The notes below the pieces were generated by a model that was given only the letters and a program-made list of their open reading frames with translations, was not told where the DNA came from and did not search any database. Below, piece after piece: positions 15,895 to 24,606 of a DNA stretch of 42,596 nt; the stretch's first letter is position 1; each line of letters begins with the position of its first letter. Where the stretch lies: contig JAILGB010000012.1 of assembly GCA_024697185.1 (NCBI GenBank), forward strand, positions 1 to 42,596, written 5' to 3'. Origin of the DNA: Opitutales bacterium. GTDB lineage: Bacteria; Verrucomicrobiota; Verrucomicrobiia; Opitutales; UBA953. Position numbers and translations under genes: made by a program.

Positions 15895-15946
15895 ATTATA
15901 CAGGTTTTAAATTTTACTTTGCAATGACTGCTTTTGAGACTAAAAT
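15895..15946. promoter_or_regulatory. Divergent promoters sharing one palindromic -35 (TTGCAA)
   Basis: TTGCAA at 15919-15924 is its own complement. Leftward it is 18 bp from TATAAT (15900-15895), serving radC. Rightward it is 16 bp from TAAAAT (15941-15946), serving the lipoprotein at 15953. Both predicted starts fall at or within a few bases of the ATG codons, and neither gene has a Shine-Dalgarno sequence. Polymerase could occupy only one direction at a time. Confidence 0.5.
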
Positions 15947-15952
15947 ACTCTT

Positions 15953-17377
15953 ATGGTTTCAAGACAAAGCACCTCTCTTGTCGCCGCGGGAGCGTTCCTT
16001 TCTCTCTTTTTTAGCGCTTGCTCCACCTATCCGGAACGCGCGGCGAAAATTCGCGACGCCTGCGGGAATCAGGATTACGCCACCGCCGTCGAACTCGCAA
16101 AACAAGAAGCGGAAAACGCCAATGAAAACGACCGGCTCCAATGGCAACTCGACTATGCCACAACCCTGTGGCTGCAACAGGATTTCAGAACCGCTTCCGG
16201 CGCTTGGGACGACGCTCTCAAAACTTTTGAATATTGGGATGAAAAAGCCGATACGCTCATCTCCAAAGAGATTTCCGCCGGGCTCAGCAATCTCTCAGCC
16301 CTGCCTTATCGCGGGCAGGACATTGACCGCATCATGTTGCACACCTATCGTGCGCTGACCTATTTGGAGCTCGGAGACATTGCAGCCGCGCGCCCTGCCC
16401 TCAACGCCGCCTACCGCGAACAGACGCTCGCCGTCGAACGCAATGCCAAGGAGATTGAAAAAGCCAAGGACGAGTCCCAAAAAGAAGAAGTCGATCAAAA
16501 AACGCTCGCCGAACAAAACGACAAAATCAATAAAAAATTGGAAGAAGAACAAAAAAACGATTTCCAGTTTGAACACTACGCCGACTACGTCAATCCCTTC
16601 ACAACCTGGCTCTACGGCATCTATTTTCTCCATGCCGCCGCTGACAGCGGAGACATTGAACGTTCCCGCAACGCTCTCGAACGCGTCAATCAAATGGTTC
16701 CGGGCAATCCTGTTGTCAAAGCCGACCTGGATCTTATCGCCGGCGGACGGAAGCTCTCACAGCCGGTCACTTACATAATTTACGAATACGGCAAAATCGC
16801 CAATCTGCGCGAATGGCGTCTCGACTTGATCTTGCCCGATCCTATTACAGGATCGACAGCGCCCTTCGCCATCGCCTTGCCACGCATCAATTGTCCGAGA
16901 CTCGATCCCAAGACCAGCCACGCGAACAACTACGAAATCCCCTACATGAAGGCGAACGACTGCGAAGCCGCGCTCGTCTGCGATATGAATCGCGTCCGCG
17001 TCACCGAGTTTCACAACAAATACCCGTCAATCGTCATGAGAACGCTTACGACGGCCATCATCAAAACAACATCAGCAATCGCCGTCAATACGGCAGCCCG
17101 CAAAAGCAACAGCCTGGCATTCCAAGTCTTTTCCCTCATCGGGACATCCGTCTATACTCTCGGGAGCGCCGGCGCCGATCTGCGCGTCTGGCAAACGCTC
17201 CCGCGCTCTTTTTCCATCGCAAGAATCCCCACGCCCGAAAACAAAAAAATCACCGTCAGCGTTGCCGGGCGGGAGCTTGAAATCGACGTTCCCGACGCCA
17301 AAGTTTCCGTCATCTACGTCAATGCCGAATCCTATATGAGGGCGCCGAGAGCCAGCGCATTCGTGCTCAAGAAATAA
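15953..17377 (+). CDS. COG3014-type outer-envelope lipoprotein
   Basis: 474 residues and the only plus-strand gene in the first 40 kb. The signal peptide ends in a lipobox, SLFFSAC-ST, so Cys23 should be lipidated. Residues 30-290 form helical, TPR-like repeats (YATAVELAKQEAENA, RIMLHTYRALTYLELGDIAAARPALNAAYREQ), interrupted by a Lys/Glu/Gln-rich coiled-coil insert near 170-205. The C-terminal half (EYGKIANLREWRLDLILP, LRVWQTLPRSFSIARIP) matches the uncharacterised COG3014 family seen in many Gram-negative bacteria. Function is unknown. It ends at a two-way terminator shared with dnaX. No Shine-Dalgarno site precedes the ATG. Confidence 0.75.
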   Translation: MVSRQSTSLVAAGAFLSLFFSACSTYPERAAKIRDACGNQDYATAVELAKQEAENANENDRLQWQLDYATTLWLQQDFRTASGAWDDALKTFEYWDEKADTLISKEISAGLSNLSALPYRGQDIDRIMLHTYRALTYLELGDIAAARPALNAAYREQTLAVERNAKEIEKAKDESQKEEVDQKTLAEQNDKINKKLEEEQKNDFQFEHYADYVNPFTTWLYGIYFLHAAADSGDIERSRNALERVNQMVPGNPVVKADLDLIAGGRKLSQPVTYIIYEYGKIANLREWRLDLILPDPITGSTAPFAIALPRINCPRLDPKTSHANNYEIPYMKANDCEAALVCDMNRVRVTEFHNKYPSIVMRTLTTAIIKTTSAIAVNTAARKSNSLAFQVFSLIGTSVYTLGSAGADLRVWQTLPRSFSIARIPTPENKKITVSVAGRELEIDVPDAKVSVIYVNAESYMRAPRASAFVLKK

Positions 17378-17401
17378 GATCGTGACGAAAGCACCTTCCC
17401 G

Positions 17402-17435
17402 AAAAATCCCGTTCCCGAAAGGGGACGGTTTTTTT
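17402..17435. terminator. Bidirectional terminator between the lipoprotein gene and dnaX
   Basis: Stem CCGTTCCC (17409-17416) with GGGGACGG (17421-17428), one G-U pair, closes on a GAAA tetraloop. It is flanked by A5 on the left and T7 on the right. One arm is an iterated octamer. The dnaX stop codon overlaps the T run, so the convergent genes share it. Confidence 0.9.
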
Positions 17436-18990
17436 AATCCGGTTCTTCTATCGGTTCCGGATCATCGACTCCGGCTTCATCCGAAGTCTCGCCTTCGTCC
17501 ACACGGGCGCAAAATGTTTCCGTCGCGGGAACGACATTTGTAAAATCGACCGAAAGCTTTTCTTTTAAAAACGCCCGAATCTCGGCGGGAACGGTTTTTA
17601 GAGCCTCCTCCAAGGTCGGCAAAATTTCAGCGGGAACGGCAACCGTTGCCTCGGGAACGCTTCCCGTCGGCGGCATTTTCAAAAAAGCCTCCGGGATCGC
17701 CACTTGGGTTTTCGTGCGGGAAAATGCGGCGGGAACGATCGGGGTCGTCGTTTTTTCTTCCGCTTCGCGCGCTGTTTTATAGCGTGCGAAAGCGTCTTTA
17801 AACTTCATCAAAAGCGGCAGAGACTTTGAGGTCCCGCCGTCTTTACCGCTCAATTTTTTTTTTGCCCCGATGTCTATGGCATCGGCGGCGAGCGTTGAAA
17901 TATCCTTGATTAAACTGTCGATGGCGCGGGAACGGCTTTGTTCGACCGCTTTCAAGAGACAGACTTCAAAATTGGCTCGCTCGGAAAGTCCCAGGCGCAC
18001 GCCGCCCTCTCCGCGCTGCAAGGCGTCGAGCATTCTCAAAAGTTGTTCTGTGCGCATCGCCTGTCCCAAGAGAGTCGAGACTCCGCCGTTGCGAATCGAA
18101 TCAAGCAATGCCTCCCGAATCCGAATTTGCGTATGGCGCAAAACGCGCAAAAGGTCGCGTCCCTCCGTCACAAAAGTGTCCGCAAGCTTGACGACGGTCG
18201 CATAATCCGCAGCCGCCATCGCCGACGCCAAGCCTTCAATCTGCTCTTTGGACGCCAGACCGTAAATGTCGAGGACATCGCTTTCTGAAATTTTTTTGCC
18301 GCAAAACGAAATCACCTGATCGAGAATCGACTGCGAATCGCGCATCCCGCCGTTTGCCAGACGCGCAATGGCGAACAGCGCCTCACGGCTTGCCTCAACC
18401 GAATCCGTCGCCGTGATTTCTTGCAGACGCTTGACGATTTTTTCTTCAGGAATCGGCTGGAACTCGAAACGCTGGCAACGCGAAGTGATTGTCTCCAAAA
18501 CTTTGTCGGCCTCTGTCGTCGCAAAAATAAATTTCACATGTGCCGGCGGCTCTTCAATAACCTTCAAAAGTGCGTTAAAAGCGTCTTTTGAAAGCTGATG
18601 CACCTCGTCGATAATATAAATTTTAAAACGGCATTGCGCCGGAGCGAAAAAACATTCTTCACGAATTTTTTTGGCATCTTCGATCGAACGGTTCGTCGCC
18701 GCGTCAATTTCGATCACATCCAAACAGGAACCTGCGGTAATCGCCTGGCAGATGGGATCATCCTTTGCGGGAGCGACGCTCGGACCGCCGGTGCAGTTGA
18801 GCGCTTTTGCAAAAATGCGCGCCGTCGTCGTCTTGCCCGTGCCGCGCGGTCCGACAAAGAGATAGGCGTGTCCGATCCGTCCCGTTTCGATGGCGTTTTT
18901 CAACGTTTTTACGATATGCTCCTGCCCAACAATTTCATCAAACTGTTGGGGGCGCCAACGGCGTGCAATCACCTGAAAAGCTCCTGCCAT
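17434..18990 (-). CDS. dnaX: DNA polymerase III subunits gamma and tau
   Basis: 518 residues. DnaX is the clamp-loader motor and links polymerase cores. [18 protein letters not shown] is the P-loop, [24 protein letters not shown] the Walker B and sensor region, and [21 protein letters not shown] the SRC arginine-finger motif. Of the four zinc ligands of E. coli DnaX only the first and last are kept (NCTGG and PICQA); the two central Cys are Ala and Asp. Domain III ends near residue 370 and is followed at codons 376-379 by an A10 run (see the slippage site). The tau-specific tail is rich in Val-Pro-Ala-Glu steps and acidic at its end. It is convergent with the COG3014 gene. Confidence 0.95.
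   Translation of the reverse strand: MAGAFQVIARRWRPQQFDEIVGQEHIVKTLKNAIETGRIGHAYLFVGPRGTGKTTTARIFAKALNCTGGPSVAPAKDDPICQAITAGSCLDVIEIDAATNRSIEDAKKIREECFFAPAQCRFKIYIIDEVHQLSKDAFNALLKVIEEPPAHVKFIFATTEADKVLETITSRCQRFEFQPIPEEKIVKRLQEITATDSVEASREALFAIARLANGGMRDSQSILDQVISFCGKKISESDVLDIYGLASKEQIEGLASAMAAADYATVVKLADTFVTEGRDLLRVLRHTQIRIREALLDSIRNGGVSTLLGQAMRTEQLLRMLDALQRGEGGVRLGLSERANFEVCLLKAVEQSRSRAIDSLIKDISTLAADAIDIGAKKKLSGKDGGTSKSLPLLMKFKDAFARYKTAREAEEKTTTPIVPAAFSRTKTQVAIPEAFLKMPPTGSVPEATVAVPAEILPTLEEALKTVPAEIRAFLKEKLSVDFTNVVPATETFCARVDEGETSDEAGVDDPEPIEEPD
17819..17863 (-). promoter_or_regulatory. Probable programmed slippage/frameshift site in dnaX
   Basis: The sense strand reads GGGGC, ten A (17863-17854), then TTGAGCGG. 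In the zero frame this is Ala376-Lys-Lys-Lys-Leu. One extra A, or a -1 shift, gives KKKIER then TAA. One missing A gives KKN then TGA. Either way a protein of about 380 residues ends right after domain III, the expected size of gamma here. Three bases downstream AGCGG can pair with CCGCT (near 17819), and AGAC with GTCT inside it, giving a stimulatory stem-loop. Thermus dnaX uses an A9 tract for transcriptional slippage, and E. coli uses A-AAA-AAG with a hairpin. Confidence 0.75.
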
Positions 18991-19014
18991 AATTTAAAAT
19001 CGTAAGGGTAGAAA

Positions 19015-19103
<89 letters not shown>

Positions 19104-19158
19104 GTGCGTAAACTCCATTAAAACATCTCACCCGCGCAAATGCAAGACGTTTTCACGG

Positions 19159-19710
19159 TCACTTCGTGTTTTGCCGGCGTTTATGCGCGGCGCTCACGAC
19201 GACATAACGCTCAGCCCAGTCGCGAATGCCCGACTGCGCTTCCTGCGACAAATTTTTCTTTATTGTCGCGGGGATGCCTGCAACCATCGTCCCCGCAGGA
19301 ACGACCATTCGGGGCGGCACTACCGTTCCCGCGGCGACAATACAGCGATCGCCGATTACCGCTCCGTCGAGCACCGTAGCGCCCATGCCGATAAGGCATT
19401 CGTTGCCGATCGTGCAGGCGTGCAACGTCACCGAATGCCCGACTGTCACATAATCGCCGACAATGGTCGGAAGATTTTCCGCCACATGGATGCAAACACC
19501 GTCCTGAATGCTCGTTCCCGCACCAATTTTGATTTCATCAATATCCGCCCGCAAAACGGCATTGGGCCAAATATTCGTTCCCGCGCCGAGCGTCACGGCT
19601 CCGATCAAAACAGCCGTCTCCGCAAGATAGGCATCCGCGGGAACGACAGGCTCTCGCGAAAGAAATTTTTCAAGGCAGGATTCCAGCGATTTTTTCTCAG
19701 GCTCTGTCAT
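19159..19710 (-). CDS. Gamma-carbonic anhydrase family protein (left-handed beta-helix)
   Basis: 183 residues of hexapeptide repeats: [37 protein letters not shown] is the standard opening of the family. Three His ligands for the metal appear in VCIHVAE and VGHSVTLHA, matching the positions in archaeal Cam. The trimer interface residues (RAD, QDG) are also kept. The acidic proton-shuttle loop of Cam is absent, as in the CamH/YrdA group, so hydratase activity is uncertain. The C-terminal helix ([27 protein letters not shown]) is typical. It ends 4 bp after the MscS-type gene and is probably in its operon. Confidence 0.9.
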   Translation of the reverse strand: MTEPEKKSLESCLEKFLSREPVVPADAYLAETAVLIGAVTLGAGTNIWPNAVLRADIDEIKIGAGTSIQDGVCIHVAENLPTIVGDYVTVGHSVTLHACTIGNECLIGMGATVLDGAVIGDRCIVAAGTVVPPRMVVPAGTMVAGIPATIKKNLSQEAQSGIRDWAERYVVVSAAHKRRQNTK

Positions 19711-19714
19711 AAAT

Positions 19715-20851
19715 TTAGCGTTGGTGGATTTTAAGCGAAAATTCCGGCGCGACGGTAATAAAATATTCGATCAGTCTCGCGGCGAGCTCTTCGTGAGGTT
19801 CAAAATCCGTCGTCTTGGAAAATGCATAAATCTCAATCGGCAATCCCCAGACGTCCGAATCGAGTTGTCGCACGATCACGGACAAATCGTTCCTGATGCC
19901 CGGATGATTTTTGAGATAGTTTTTGCAAAACGCTCTAAACAATGCGAGATTTGTCGTCTGCGGGATCTCGTAAAAGGATGTCTCGATTTGCGGGAACGCG
20001 GACTTGAGCTTTGCGATCTCCTCCTCTGTCGCGATATGGATCGTGCGCAAATCGACGCGAAACGCTCGCTTGATCCGGCGCGCTTTGGCGTCGGTCATGC
20101 CGCGCCAGTTGCGAATGCTCGTCGAAACAAGCGTGTAGGACGGCACACAGGCGACGGTGTTGTCCCAATTGATGATCTTGACCGTCGTCAAAGTAATATC
20201 GTTGACGACGCCGTCCACCGCCTGCCCCGGAATTTCGATCCAATCGTCTTTGCGAACAAGATCATTGATCATAATGGTCAATCCCGCCGTCAGCCCCAAA
20301 AGCGAATCCTTGAAGACAATCAGCAAAACCGCCATCGCTGCCCCCAGTCCCGAAAGGATATAAAGAGGAGACGTTCCTGTGAAAATGGCGAGAAGGCACA
20401 ACGCCGCTCCCGCGACGACAATGTATTTCACCGCCTGGACAAAACCTTTTAACGGGAGCGAGCGGACGCGCGTTTTGGAAATATAAATAATCCAAGCGTC
20501 CAAAAACGCACAGAGCGCGTAAGCCAGCGCGACAACAAAATAAGCGTTCCCGAAAAGCTCCGTCAAATGCTCAACCGTTTTTTCTCCGACAAACAAAACC
20601 GAAAGATAGTTGTAAAGCAAAAGTGCCACGACAATTTGCGCGAGGGAACGGAAAACTTTAGCGCCGACCAAAAAATCATCGATCCGATTTTTAGTCTTCC
20701 CCGCCCATTTTTTCACCTTGCCCTCCATCAGATTGGCAAACAAAATCGAAATCGACCAGAGTCCCAAAATAATTGCCAGAACCGCGATGAGCGAAACTGC
20801 AATTGTCAGCGGCTGCGACCAGCCGGCGTCTATCATCATCTGTGTTATCAT
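19715..20851 (-). CDS. MscS-family mechanosensitive channel, YbdG-like
   Basis: 378 residues. Four or five N-terminal membrane helices ([69 protein letters not shown]) precede the pore helix [26 protein letters not shown] with its Gly/Ala packing. The beta-domain follows: [32 protein letters not shown], the MscS hallmark. [14 protein letters not shown] resembles the YbdG/MscM branch rather than the small MscS. Such channels release solutes at hypo-osmotic shock. It overlaps no gene but lies 4 bp from both neighbours, so it is probably co-transcribed with miaB. Confidence 0.92.
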   Translation of the reverse strand: MITQMMIDAGWSQPLTIAVSLIAVLAIILGLWSISILFANLMEGKVKKWAGKTKNRIDDFLVGAKVFRSLAQIVVALLLYNYLSVLFVGEKTVEHLTELFGNAYFVVALAYALCAFLDAWIIYISKTRVRSLPLKGFVQAVKYIVVAGAALCLLAIFTGTSPLYILSGLGAAMAVLLIVFKDSLLGLTAGLTIMINDLVRKDDWIEIPGQAVDGVVNDITLTTVKIINWDNTVACVPSYTLVSTSIRNWRGMTDAKARRIKRAFRVDLRTIHIATEEEIAKLKSAFPQIETSFYEIPQTTNLALFRAFCKNYLKNHPGIRNDLSVIVRQLDSDVWGLPIEIYAFSKTTDFEPHEELAARLIEYFITVAPEFSLKIHQR

Positions 20852-20855
20852 AAAG

Positions 20856-22253
20856 CTATCGTTTTATCGTTTCCGTCAACGTTCCCGTCAGCGCCGTCAC
20901 CGTCACCGACTCGATTTTAACCTTGACCAATGCGCCGATCAAAGAATCGTCGCCTTCAAAAATCACGCGGCGGTCGCCGTTATTGCGTCCCTGATACATC
21001 CGCTCGCCGCGCTTGGCGCGACCCTCGACCAAAACTTCTTGAACAGAGCCGATCAAGGCGCGATTGCGGGCGATCGAATAGCCTTCCAAAATCGCCAAAA
21101 GCTCTTTGTCCCGACGATCTTTTTCCGCCTCGGGAACAGGATCGCCCAAGATCTCCGCGGGAGCGCCCTTGCGAACGCTATAGCGAAAAATATAGGCCAT
21201 ATCAAAGCGCGCTTCGTGAAAAAGCGATTTTGTCAGCTCAAAATCCTCTTCCGTCTCTCCCGGGAAACCGACGATGACATCGGTGGAAAAAAACATATCC
21301 GGCCGGGCGGCGCGCAAATCGTTGATCAGCTGCATATAGCGTTCCCGCGTATATGGACGGCGCATCGCCTTCAAAATCATGTTTGAGCCGCTCTGCGCGG
21401 GGAAATGGATATAACTGCAAAGCTTAGGCAAATAGCGATATGCGTTTACGAGGTCTTCGCGAAATCCGGAGGGATGCGGCGAAGTGAAACGGATCCGCCA
21501 CAGCCCCTCGATTGCGCTAAGCCGTTCGAGCAGCTGCACAAACGGCGTTTTGCCGTCCACTGTCGGGAACTCTCTCAGTCCGTAGCGATTGACGATCTGC
21601 CCGAGCAACATCACCTCGCGCGTGCCGTGATTTTTGACCAGATCCTCGACTTCCCCAACAATATCGTCAATCGGCCTCGCACGTTCCCGCCCGCGCGTTT
21701 TGGGGACGATACAATAGGAACAGCGCATATCGCAACCTTGCATAATCGAAACGAACGCACTGATTTTTCTCCCGGGAACGTGATCTTTAATCGCATTTTG
21801 AGAACCCGCCTCCTCGTCGAGCGCGACGAGCGTGTGCGGTTCGGGGCCCAGGCCGCGTTGTGTCGCCACCAACTGTTCGAGCATTTCGGGAACGCGATGA
21901 AATTTTTGAGTCCCCACCAAGAGGTCCAAGTCCGGCAAACGGTCGAGCAAGTCCCGACCGCGATTTTGGGCCATGCAGCCCATAATCCCGACAATCCGCC
22001 GTCCGCCTTGCGGGAACGCCGCCGGCGGCAAGATGCTGCCGTCGCGGGAACGCCGCGGCAAAAGTCGCATTGTCTTGCCGATTGCCTTTTGCTCCGCCTG
22101 TTCCCGGACCGAACAGGTGTTTATCAAAATAATGTCCGCGTCAAATTCGTCATCGACAATCGTATAGCCGCGGGAACGCAACATTTCAGCGACTGCCTCA
22201 CTGTCGCGCTCGTTCATCTGGCAACCGTATGTTTTGATATAAACTCTATTCAT
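20856..22253 (-). CDS. miaB: tRNA-2-methylthio-N6-dimethylallyladenosine synthase
   Basis: 465 residues. MiaB adds methylthio to i6A37 of tRNAs using two [4Fe-4S] clusters and S-adenosylmethionine. Domain order: UPF0004 N-terminal part starting VYIKTYGCQMNERDSEAV with Cys11, NTCSVREQAEQKA and GIMGCMAQ; then the radical-SAM motif VSIMQGCDMRCSYCIVP (CxxxCxxC); then a C-terminal TRAM domain (QEVLVEGRAKR to EVKIESVTVTALTG-type strand). Length is typical. An iterated-octamer cluster in the linker near residues 75-90 codes for a Pro/Arg-rich insertion (LPRRSRDGSILPPAAFPQGGRR), longer than usual in the family. Confidence 0.95.
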   Translation of the reverse strand: MNRVYIKTYGCQMNERDSEAVAEMLRSRGYTIVDDEFDADIILINTCSVREQAEQKAIGKTMRLLPRRSRDGSILPPAAFPQGGRRIVGIMGCMAQNRGRDLLDRLPDLDLLVGTQKFHRVPEMLEQLVATQRGLGPEPHTLVALDEEAGSQNAIKDHVPGRKISAFVSIMQGCDMRCSYCIVPKTRGRERARPIDDIVGEVEDLVKNHGTREVMLLGQIVNRYGLREFPTVDGKTPFVQLLERLSAIEGLWRIRFTSPHPSGFREDLVNAYRYLPKLCSYIHFPAQSGSNMILKAMRRPYTRERYMQLINDLRAARPDMFFSTDVIVGFPGETEEDFELTKSLFHEARFDMAYIFRYSVRKGAPAEILGDPVPEAEKDRRDKELLAILEGYSIARNRALIGSVQEVLVEGRAKRGERMYQGRNNGDRRVIFEGDDSLIGALVKVKIESVTVTALTGTLTETIKR

Positions 22254-22274
22254 TTTTCACTTTTTTTGCAGCGG

Positions 22275-23195
22275 TCAATTTTCCAAACGCAACTGCGGTT
22301 TGATTTTTGCAAGCACAATTTCGCCGACAAGATTTAACAAAACCAAAATCAGCGCATAAAACATAACCGTTCCCACGATAAGGGTAAAATCGCGATTAAA
22401 CGCCGCCTTTACAAAAAACTGCCCCAAACCGGGGATGTTGAACATACTCTCCACCACAAACGACCCGCTGATCAGCCCCGCCGCCGTCGGTGCAATATAA
22501 CTCACAATCGGGATCAACGCGTTGCGCAAACCGTGCACAAAATAAATCCGCCACGGCGAAAGCCCCTTCGCTCTGGCTGTTTTCATAAAATCCGCCGTTC
22601 GCACTTCGAGCATGCTCCCGCGCATCAGACGCGCCACCGGCGCCGCATAGACAATTCCCAAAGTCAAACACGGCAAAACGGCATCCGCGGGAACGCTCCA
22701 GCCCGAAGCGTTAAACCAGCCCAACATGTTTGAAAAAACGAGCACCAGCAAGGGACCGATCACAAAAGTCGGCAGACAGATCCCCAATGTCGCCAAGCCC
22801 GTCGGCACCCGGTCGAGCCACGAGCCCGGCTTGACGGACGCCACACAGCCCAGCGGGATACCGAGCGCCAACGCGATCAAAAGCGCACCGCCGCCCAATG
22901 CCAGAGAAACGGGAACGCGATTGGCGATCAGCTCGCTCACTTCCCATCCGTGATATTTGTAAGACGGTCCCAAATCCCCGCGCAAAAGATTGCCCAAAAA
23001 ACGAAAATACTGTTGCGAAAGCGGCTGGTCCAAACCGTAATGCGCATTCATCTGCGCCTGAACGGCGGGCGGAAGCGGACGCTCTTCGTCAAAGGGACCG
23101 CCCGGGGCAAAGCGCGCCAAAAAAAATGTTGCCGTCGCGACAATCAACAAAACGGGAACGGCTTCCAGCAAACGCTTAACGACAAAACGAAACAT
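22275..23195 (-). CDS. ABC transporter permease, OppB/DppB type
   Basis: 306 residues. Starts with the conserved FVVKRLLEAVPVLLIVATATFFLARFAPGGPF, then YGLDQPLSQQYFRFLGNLLRGDLGPSY, the standard opening of oligo/dipeptide permeases. Six membrane segments and the EAA loop region (RTADFMKTARAKGLSPWRIYFVHGLRNALIP) are intact. LVVLNLVGEIVLAKIKPQLR closes the protein. Peptide or nickel import is typical; the substrate is unknown. The partner permease, ATPases and binding protein are not adjacent in this window, so it is an orphan here or its partners lie elsewhere. miaB follows 21 bp downstream. Confidence 0.92.
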   Translation of the reverse strand: MFRFVVKRLLEAVPVLLIVATATFFLARFAPGGPFDEERPLPPAVQAQMNAHYGLDQPLSQQYFRFLGNLLRGDLGPSYKYHGWEVSELIANRVPVSLALGGGALLIALALGIPLGCVASVKPGSWLDRVPTGLATLGICLPTFVIGPLLVLVFSNMLGWFNASGWSVPADAVLPCLTLGIVYAAPVARLMRGSMLEVRTADFMKTARAKGLSPWRIYFVHGLRNALIPIVSYIAPTAAGLISGSFVVESMFNIPGLGQFFVKAAFNRDFTLIVGTVMFYALILVLLNLVGEIVLAKIKPQLRLEN

Positions 23196-23240
23196 CGCTA
23201 ACCCGACGGCAAAACTTTCTTTTCCTTAAAAACAGCGTTC

Positions 23241-23546
23241 TTATTTGCCCTTTTTTTTGCGGGCTTCACGCTCTTTTTCCTGTTGCTGGCGCAATTCCTC
23301 AATCGAAAGCGTATGAGTGCTGCGGCTGTTGTTGCGATTGATCACCTCGATTTCCTCATCGCTGTAACCGCTCGAAACAAGGCGCTTAGTGCGTTCCTGC
23401 TCAATCTCTTCAATGTCGCGGTCTGCACGGTTGTCGTCATAATCATAATTTGACGCCTTATAAAGCATGTAGTATGTACAGGCGCTATTGGGCAAAACAG
23501 CACAAAAAAGCGCTCCCGCGACAAAAAAATTCTTCAGAGGATACAT
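23241..23546 (-). CDS. Small predicted lipoprotein, charged C-terminus
   Basis: 101 residues. The start MYPLKNFFVAGALFCAVLPNSAC looks like a lipoprotein signal ending in SAC, although Asn at -3 is unusual for a lipobox. The rest is very polar: a Tyr/Asp stretch (YKASNYDYDDNRADRD), then Glu/Lys/Gln/Arg-rich helix, probably a coiled coil (SIEELRQQQEKEREARKKKGK). No family is recognised. It lies 45 bp upstream of the OppB-type gene in the same direction. Composition and placement suggest a small envelope protein; no function can be given. Confidence 0.6.
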   Translation of the reverse strand: MYPLKNFFVAGALFCAVLPNSACTYYMLYKASNYDYDDNRADRDIEEIEQERTKRLVSSGYSDEEIEVINRNNSRSTHTLSIEELRQQQEKEREARKKKGK

Positions 23547-23587
23547 ATCGTCATACTAAAGCAAATTCTCGCGTTTCTCAACGACAT

Positions 23588-24529
23588 TCACTCCACGGGA
23601 ACGCAAAAAAGCGCACCCGACTCCGAACTTATGACGAGGGTCTTCTCGTCAACAAAAGCGACCCCCTCCGTCTGCCAGTCCAAAATCGGACTCGTCGTTT
23701 TGTAAAAATGCGGATTGTTAAAAAACCGTTCCCGCGGCTCCGTTTTTGTGTTGTCCACATCAAAAATCCAGAGTCCGTGATAAAGCAGGACCGCCAATTT
23801 TTTTTGAGACGGGGAAAGCGCCGCGTCCGTCACCATCCCTCCGGCGTCAAAACGCAACAGCGGTTGCGCCGCCTGATAAGCCTCCGTATCGGTGCGCACC
23901 CGCCACAAAACCGTTTGGGTGTCCGCCCAATGTTTTGTAAAAAAATAAATAAAATTTCCGTCCGCGGCAAAACAGGATTCGCAATCATAATTCTTGTTGT
24001 TGGCGGGAACGAAATTGTCCTGCGAAGGATAATAAAATGAAATTTTTCTCGCCTCCTCCGTAAACGGCGGATTTTGGACATTTTTGGGTTCCGGGACGAT
24101 ATAAAAAACCAAATTTTTCCGGTTGGAACGGTTGTTCCCCACATCGCCGATTATCAAGTTCCCTTGAGTGTCGCGACTGATGCACTCCCAATCGATATTG
24201 CGCCGGTGCGTGACTTTGACGCCGTTCCCGTAAACTTTTCCGTCGAGATCGATTGCAAAAATCTTAGGCTCGTTCCCGGAATCGTTAATCGTCCAAAAAA
24301 GTCGCGTTCCCGCCGAACACGGCGCCAGTCCCGAATTTTCACAAACGGGATTTTTCGAATGACGTGCGACGGGAACGAGTTTCAACTCGCCTTTTTTTAC
24401 CGTCTCAAAAATCGTCAACGGAGGCAGATCGCAGCGTTCCCGATGATTTGCCGGGCGCGTCGCCGTTCCCGCAAAAACGGAAAGAGCCGTTCCCGCAAAA
24501 AGCCAAAAACAGAGAATGGCTGTTTTCAC
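23588..24529 (-). CDS. Secreted protein, probable beta-propeller
   Basis: About 313 residues from a GTG at 24529, which gives a clean signal peptide (VKTAILCFWLFAGTALSVFAG). A further upstream TTG would run through the nagA terminator and is rejected. The mature part has repeated strand-turn units: LFWTINDSGNEPKIFAIDLDGKV, NIDWECISRDTQGNLIIGDVGNN, NFIYFFTKHWADTQ, MVTDAALSPSQKKLAVLLYHG, EGVAFVDEKTLVISSE. The DWE-x-I and GDVGNN segments recall an uncharacterised secreted propeller family related to SdiA-regulated or phytase-like proteins; I cannot assign activity. Codons 1-25 include two AGT steps from octamer copies inside the signal peptide. Confidence 0.65.
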   Translation of the reverse strand: MKTAILCFWLFAGTALSVFAGTATRPANHRERCDLPPLTIFETVKKGELKLVPVARHSKNPVCENSGLAPCSAGTRLFWTINDSGNEPKIFAIDLDGKVYGNGVKVTHRRNIDWECISRDTQGNLIIGDVGNNRSNRKNLVFYIVPEPKNVQNPPFTEEARKISFYYPSQDNFVPANNKNYDCESCFAADGNFIYFFTKHWADTQTVLWRVRTDTEAYQAAQPLLRFDAGGMVTDAALSPSQKKLAVLLYHGLWIFDVDNTKTEPRERFFNNPHFYKTTSPILDWQTEGVAFVDEKTLVISSESGALFCVPVE

Positions 24530-24545
24530 AATTTTATTTTTCAAC

Positions 24546-24590
24546 AAAAATCCGTTCCTCGGACAGATACCATCGCGGGAACGGATTTTT
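24546..24590 (-). terminator. Terminator of nagA with octamer-derived stem
   Basis: Arms AAAAATCCGTTCC (24546-24558) and GGAACGGATTTTT (24578-24590) pair perfectly over 13 bp around a 19-nt loop. It lies 16 bp past the nagA stop. The right arm is part of a full CGGGAACG; the left arm keeps only CGTTCC. Confidence 0.85.
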
Positions 24591-24606
24591 TTCAAATCAT
24601 TTGTTT

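Noticed and set aside
24530-24595. Upstream TTG start for the secreted propeller-like protein (adding about 22 residues)
   Set aside because: It would translate through the nagA terminator hairpin and bury the signal peptide; the GTG at 24529 gives a normal signal sequence.
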